Shown: positions 61,354 through 64,000 of the stretch, piece after piece
Layout of the letters: each line of letters opens with the position of its first letter
Position numbering within the stretch: position 1 is the first letter of the stretch
NCBI GenBank assembly: GCA_051002235.1
Contig: JBPCMN010000038.1
Location: 1-64,000 of the forward strand
Origin: JBPCMN01 sp013695115
GTDB lineage: Bacteria > Actinomycetota > Acidimicrobiia > IMCC26256 > JACDBD01
Direction of reading: 5' to 3'
Length of the DNA stretch: 64,000 nt
Position numbers and translations under genes: made by a program
The notes under the pieces: generated by a model
The model's input: the letters and a program-made list of their open reading frames with translations, nothing else
Database searches by the model: none
Told to the model about the DNA's origin: nothing

Positions 61354-61370
61354 GGTGACTTTGGTAACCT
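61354..61370 (+). promoter_or_regulatory. -10 element and BldD-box-like palindrome before the bldD-like gene
   Basis: GGTGAC-TTTG-GTAACC (61354-61369) is an inverted repeat with 5 of 6 matching pairs. It overlaps the -10 TAACCT (61365-61370). It resembles the BldD box (TnAC and GTnA half-sites) but with one base less between half-sites. Autorepression is therefore plausible. Confidence 0.5.
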
Positions 61371-61404
61371 GACGTGGTCGAACGGCTGGGGGACCACAAC
61401 TCCA

Positions 61405-61902
61405 ATGAGTGAAAACGGACGCCAGGTCGGCGAGCGCCTGCGCTCGATCCGCCGCCAAAAGGGACTCTCCCTGCACGATGTCGAGGCCCGCTCGGGACAC
61501 GAGTTCAAGGCCTCGGTGCTGGGGGCGTACGAGCGCGGGGAGCGGGCGATCTCGGTGCCTCGGCTGATGCGCCTGGCCGAGATCTATTCGGTCCCCGCCG
61601 ACCAGTTGCTGCCGCGCGACGCCGAGGTCGACATCGATCTCACCGAGCGTGACAGCACCCCCTTCGAGGAGGGCTTCACCATCGACCTCCAGCGTCTCAA
61701 CGCGATCGAGGACGCCGACGCCGCGGTGTTGTCGCGCTACGCCGCGACCATTCAACTCCAGCGCCAGGACTTCAACGGAAGGATCCTCACCGTCCGCCGC
61801 GACGACCTCCGGGTTGTGGCCGCGGTGCTCGGCCGCAGCCCCGAGGAACTCCAGCTGCGGCTCGAGCAGTTGGGCCTGCGGGCCACCAGCGCCAGCGCGT
61901 AA
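61405..61902 (+). CDS. BldD-like transcriptional regulator
   Basis: The 165-residue protein has an N-terminal XRE helix-turn-helix (ERLRSIRRQKGLSLHDVEAR, GAYERGERAISVPRLMRLAE). Its C-terminal domain is like Streptomyces BldD: RYAATIQLQRQDFNG and RILTVRRDDLRVVA. The cyclic-di-GMP signature of BldD is RxD-x8-RxDD; here it reads RQD, eight residues, RRDD, so both motifs are kept. It probably represses a regulon when bound to cyclic-di-GMP. Confidence 0.85.
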   Translation: MSENGRQVGERLRSIRRQKGLSLHDVEARSGHEFKASVLGAYERGERAISVPRLMRLAEIYSVPADQLLPRDAEVDIDLTERDSTPFEEGFTIDLQRLNAIEDADAAVLSRYAATIQLQRQDFNGRILTVRRDDLRVVAAVLGRSPEELQLRLEQLGLRATSASA

Positions 61903-61971
61903 GACGCCTCGGCGCCTCCGGTCGGGACCGGCCGGACGTCGGCGGGCGATTGTCGTTGGACGGGTGGGGAC

Positions 61972-61977
61972 TACCAT
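61972..61977 (+). promoter_or_regulatory. promoter of phoH-ybeY (-35 TTGTCG, -10 TACCAT)
   Basis: TTGTCG (61950-61955) and TACCAT (61972-61977) are 16 bases apart. The start codon TTG 61988 lies ten bases after the -10. Confidence 0.45.
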
Positions 61978-61987
61978 CTGACGCGAC

Positions 61988-62953
61988 TTGTCCACCCCTT
62001 CGTCGACCCAGGTCAAGATCCTCGTCCCGGGCAACCACCTCATGGTCGGCCTGCTCGGCCAGCGCGACGAGTTCCTCCGCTTGGTCGAAGAGTCGTTCCC
62101 GGTTTCGATCCATGTGCGCGGCAACGAGATCACCGTCACCGGCGACGACATCGAGGCCGAACGGGTCGGCCGGCTGTTCGAGGAGATGGTGCTGCTCGTC
62201 GAGGAGGGCCACAGCCTCGATCGCGACGGCGTCGGCCGCAGCATCGAGATGCTGAAGGCCGACCAGCGGCCCACCGACGTCCTCACCACCGAGGTCCTGC
62301 GCGGGCGCAAGACGGTCCGGCCCAAGACCGCGGGGCAGAAGCGTTACGTCGATGCTGTGCGCGAGCACACGGTCACGTTCGCCATCGGGCCCGCCGGAAC
62401 CGGCAAGAGCTACCTCGCGGTCGCTCTGGCGGTCCAGGCGTTGCAGGCGAAGGAGATCAACCGCATCATCCTGACCCGGCCCGCGGTCGAGGCGGGGGAG
62501 CGCCTCGGGTTCCTTCCCGGCGACGTGCTCGCCAAGGTCGACCCATACCTGCGGCCGCTCTACGACGCGCTGTACGAGATGCTCGATCCCGACGCGGTCA
62601 GCCGGCTGATGGAGCGGGGCACCATCGAGGTCGCGCCCCTCGCATTCATGCGGGGCCGGACGCTGAACGACTCCTTCATCATCCTCGACGAGGCCCAGAA
62701 CACCACGCCCGAGCAGATGAAGATGTTCCTCACCCGACTCGGGTTCGGCTCGAAGATCGTCGTCACCGGGGACGTGACCCAGATCGACCTCCCGGAAGGG
62801 CGGGGTCGATCCGGACTGCTGGTGGTGCGGGACGTGCTCAACGAGATCCCGGGGCTCGCGTTCGTCGAACTGGGATCGCGCGACGTCGTGCGACACCGGA
62901 TCGTCCAGGACATCGTCGACGCCTACGGTGCGAGCGAGGCGAGTGAGCCATGA
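61988..62953 (+). CDS. phoH: PhoH-family ATPase
   Basis: The 321-residue protein has an N-terminal KH-like region (HVRGNEITVTGDDIEAERVG) and a RecA-like ATPase with IGPAGTGKSYLAVAL (Walker A), DSFIILDEAQNTTPEQMK (Walker B) and VVTGDVTQIDLP. It is the usual partner of YbeY in RNA metabolism. TTG 61988 is the only start that keeps the N-terminus. The stop overlaps ATG 62950 of a mini-ORF. Confidence 0.92.
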   Translation: MSTPSSTQVKILVPGNHLMVGLLGQRDEFLRLVEESFPVSIHVRGNEITVTGDDIEAERVGRLFEEMVLLVEEGHSLDRDGVGRSIEMLKADQRPTDVLTTEVLRGRKTVRPKTAGQKRYVDAVREHTVTFAIGPAGTGKSYLAVALAVQALQAKEINRIILTRPAVEAGERLGFLPGDVLAKVDPYLRPLYDALYEMLDPDAVSRLMERGTIEVAPLAFMRGRTLNDSFIILDEAQNTTPEQMKMFLTRLGFGSKIVVTGDVTQIDLPEGRGRSGLLVVRDVLNEIPGLAFVELGSRDVVRHRIVQDIVDAYGASEASEP

Positions 62954-62970
62954 GGCAGGCTGCCGAGTGA
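62950..62970 (+). CDS. 6-residue bridging mini-ORF between phoH and ybeY
   Basis: ATG 62950 overlaps the phoH stop as ATGA. The frame MRQAAE ends in TGA 62968-62970, which overlaps GTG 62967 of ybeY as GTGA. Confidence 0.4.
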   Translation: MRQAAE

Positions 62971-63482
62971 ACGGCCTGCACGAAGCGGCGGTCTTCGGCG
63001 CGGACGAGCAATCCGAAGTCGACGTCGATCTGCTGCGCTGGGTGCGCCTGGCCCGGTTCGTCCTCACGGAGGAACGCGTGCCCGCGGACGCCGAGCTGTC
63101 GGTGATCTTCGTCGACGAGCAGGCCATCACCGACCTCAACGAGCGCTTCCTCGGCGGCACCGGTCCGACCGACGTGCTGGCGTTCCCGATGGACGACGTC
63201 GTTCTCGGCGGCCGCCAACCCGACCAGGGCGGCCGCGGCCCGGGCTCGCCCTCCGAGCCCGGTGATCCCCCGGTGGTGCTGGGCGACGTCGTGGTGTGTC
63301 CCCAGATCGCGGAACGTCAGGCCGGTGAGCACGGCAATTCGGCTCCCGACGAGCTCGCCCTTCTCGTCGTCCACGGCGTCCTTCATCTGCTGAACTACGA
63401 CCATGCCGAGGAGCGCGAGTCGACGGCCATGAAACGCCGCGAGCGCGAGCTCCTGGACCGCTTCCGCCTCCTCGATTCATGA
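62967..63482 (+). CDS. ybeY: endoribonuclease YbeY
   Basis: The 171-residue zinc enzyme matures 16S rRNA and takes part in ribosome quality control. HGVLHLLNYDH is the H-x3-H-x5-H zinc site, and ELSVIFVDEQAITDLNERF and TDVLAFPMDD are family motifs. A Gly/Pro-rich insert (about 88-108) lengthens a surface loop. Its stop overlaps the next gene as ATGA. Confidence 0.93.
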   Translation: MNGLHEAAVFGADEQSEVDVDLLRWVRLARFVLTEERVPADAELSVIFVDEQAITDLNERFLGGTGPTDVLAFPMDDVVLGGRQPDQGGRGPGSPSEPGDPPVVLGDVVVCPQIAERQAGEHGNSAPDELALLVVHGVLHLLNYDHAEERESTAMKRRERELLDRFRLLDS

Positions 63483-64000
63483 GGGGAACCGACTGGCTGA
63501 TCGTCCTGGCGGTCCTCCTCCTCTTCCTGGCGTCCATCTGGCTCGCTCTGGCCGAGACCGCGTTCGTGTGCACGAGCCGGGTGCGGGCCCTCGCCCTCGA
63601 GGAGGAGGGTCACAAGGGAGCGGCCAAGCTCGCCCGTCTGCTCGAGCGCCCCGAGCAGACGCTCAACATCGTGCTCGCTCTCGCGCTCTTCACCCAGCTG
63701 ACGAGCGCGGCCCTGCTGGGTGCCCTACTCCGTGACCTGGTCGGCGTCTGGGGATTCGCGGCCGGGCTCGTGGTGCAGTTCATCCTCTTCTTCGTGGTCG
63801 GAGAGGTCGCGCCGAAGACTTACGCCGTGCAGCACACCGACCGGGCGGCGCTGCGGGTGGCGGGTGTGCTCACGTTCCTCACGCAGTTCCCACCCCTGCG
63901 GGCGATGTCCCGGGGCCTGATCGGCATGGCCAACCTCCTCCTGCCGGGCCGGGGCCTGAAGCGCGGCCCGTTCGTCACCGAGGAGGACGTGCGCGCCGCT
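63479..64000 (+). CDS. CNNM/CBS-domain membrane protein (hemolysin-like), partial
   Basis: The first 174 residues run off the window end. The DUF21/CNNM membrane domain is recognisable: four hydrophobic helices, LALAETAFVCTSRVRALALEEEG and FFVVGEVAPKTYAVQHTDR. CBS and CorC_HlyC domains would follow. It is a probable ion transporter and a common neighbour of ybeY. Confidence 0.88.
   Translation, partial: MRGTDWLIVLAVLLLFLASIWLALAETAFVCTSRVRALALEEEGHKGAAKLARLLERPEQTLNIVLALALFTQLTSAALLGALLRDLVGVWGFAAGLVVQFILFFVVGEVAPKTYAVQHTDRAALRVAGVLTFLTQFPPLRAMSRGLIGMANLLLPGRGLKRGPFVTEEDVRAA

Overview
The window is a gene-dense, high-GC bacterial chromosome segment. Gene content and order point to an actinobacterium, most likely near the class Acidimicrobiia; this is inferred from content, not from a database search. 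The pointers are tig-clpP-clpX-valS-folC-ndk running into mreB-mreC-mreD-mrdA-rodA, then a radical SAM pair, rng, rplU-rpmA, obgE, proB and proA. Further pointers are a BldD-type regulator, an HrcA/CIRCE heat-shock unit, an actinobacterial-style LeuRS and an archaeal-type ValRS. Many transcripts appear leaderless: a TAnnnT -10 hexamer sits 6-7 bases before an ATG or GTG.

Layout. 1-10100 is accessory: an SDR dehydrogenase, two lipoproteins, a DsrE-family protein read through an in-frame TGA (probable selenocysteine), an epimerase, a nucleoside hydrolase, a lower-GC PD-(D/E)XK nuclease beside tRNA-Arg, an amidohydrolase with two M24 creatinase-fold proteins, a methyltransferase, a VOC protein and five tRNAs. 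10177-17896 holds protein quality control (tig, clpP, clpX), valS, folC and ndk. 18158-23837 is the rod-shape and peptidoglycan elongation operon. 23877-33346 holds RNA processing and ribosome genes with proB. 33674-41770 holds a small leader ORF, proA, a MoxR/VWA pair and a 1430-residue kinase-ATPase-cyclase. 41752-46026 holds an ACT protein, a second leader ORF, nadD-rsfS, a hisH-hisF pair without hisA, two uncharacterised proteins and tRNA-Ala. 46113-55745 holds leuS, comEA-comEC, a FolP2-like gene, holA, rpsT and lepA. 55876-64000 holds an acyl-CoA dehydrogenase, hemW, hrcA-dnaJ, rsmE, a BldD homologue, phoH-ybeY and the start of a CNNM/CBS protein.

Most striking points. (1) The DsrE-like gene at 1540-1902 has an in-frame TGA exactly where the family has the first Cys of a CxxC motif. 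It is followed by a 9-bp hairpin in the position expected of a bacterial SECIS. (2) Two 31-codon small ORFs share a C-terminal peptide and an internal palindrome with a compensatory base-pair change. Each starts at a leaderless promoter and ends at the start codon of proA or nadD. (3) Three operon gaps (nadD-rsfS, hrcA-dnaJ, phoH-ybeY) are bridged by mini-ORFs whose start overlaps the upstream stop codon and whose stop overlaps the downstream start codon. (4) Short palindromic repeats recur at gene borders, and one has entered the acyl-CoA dehydrogenase reading frame.

The only gene-free stretch longer than 300 bases is 33347-33673. No rRNA, CRISPR array, insertion sequence or prophage was seen. 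Terminators with a clear T-tract are absent.
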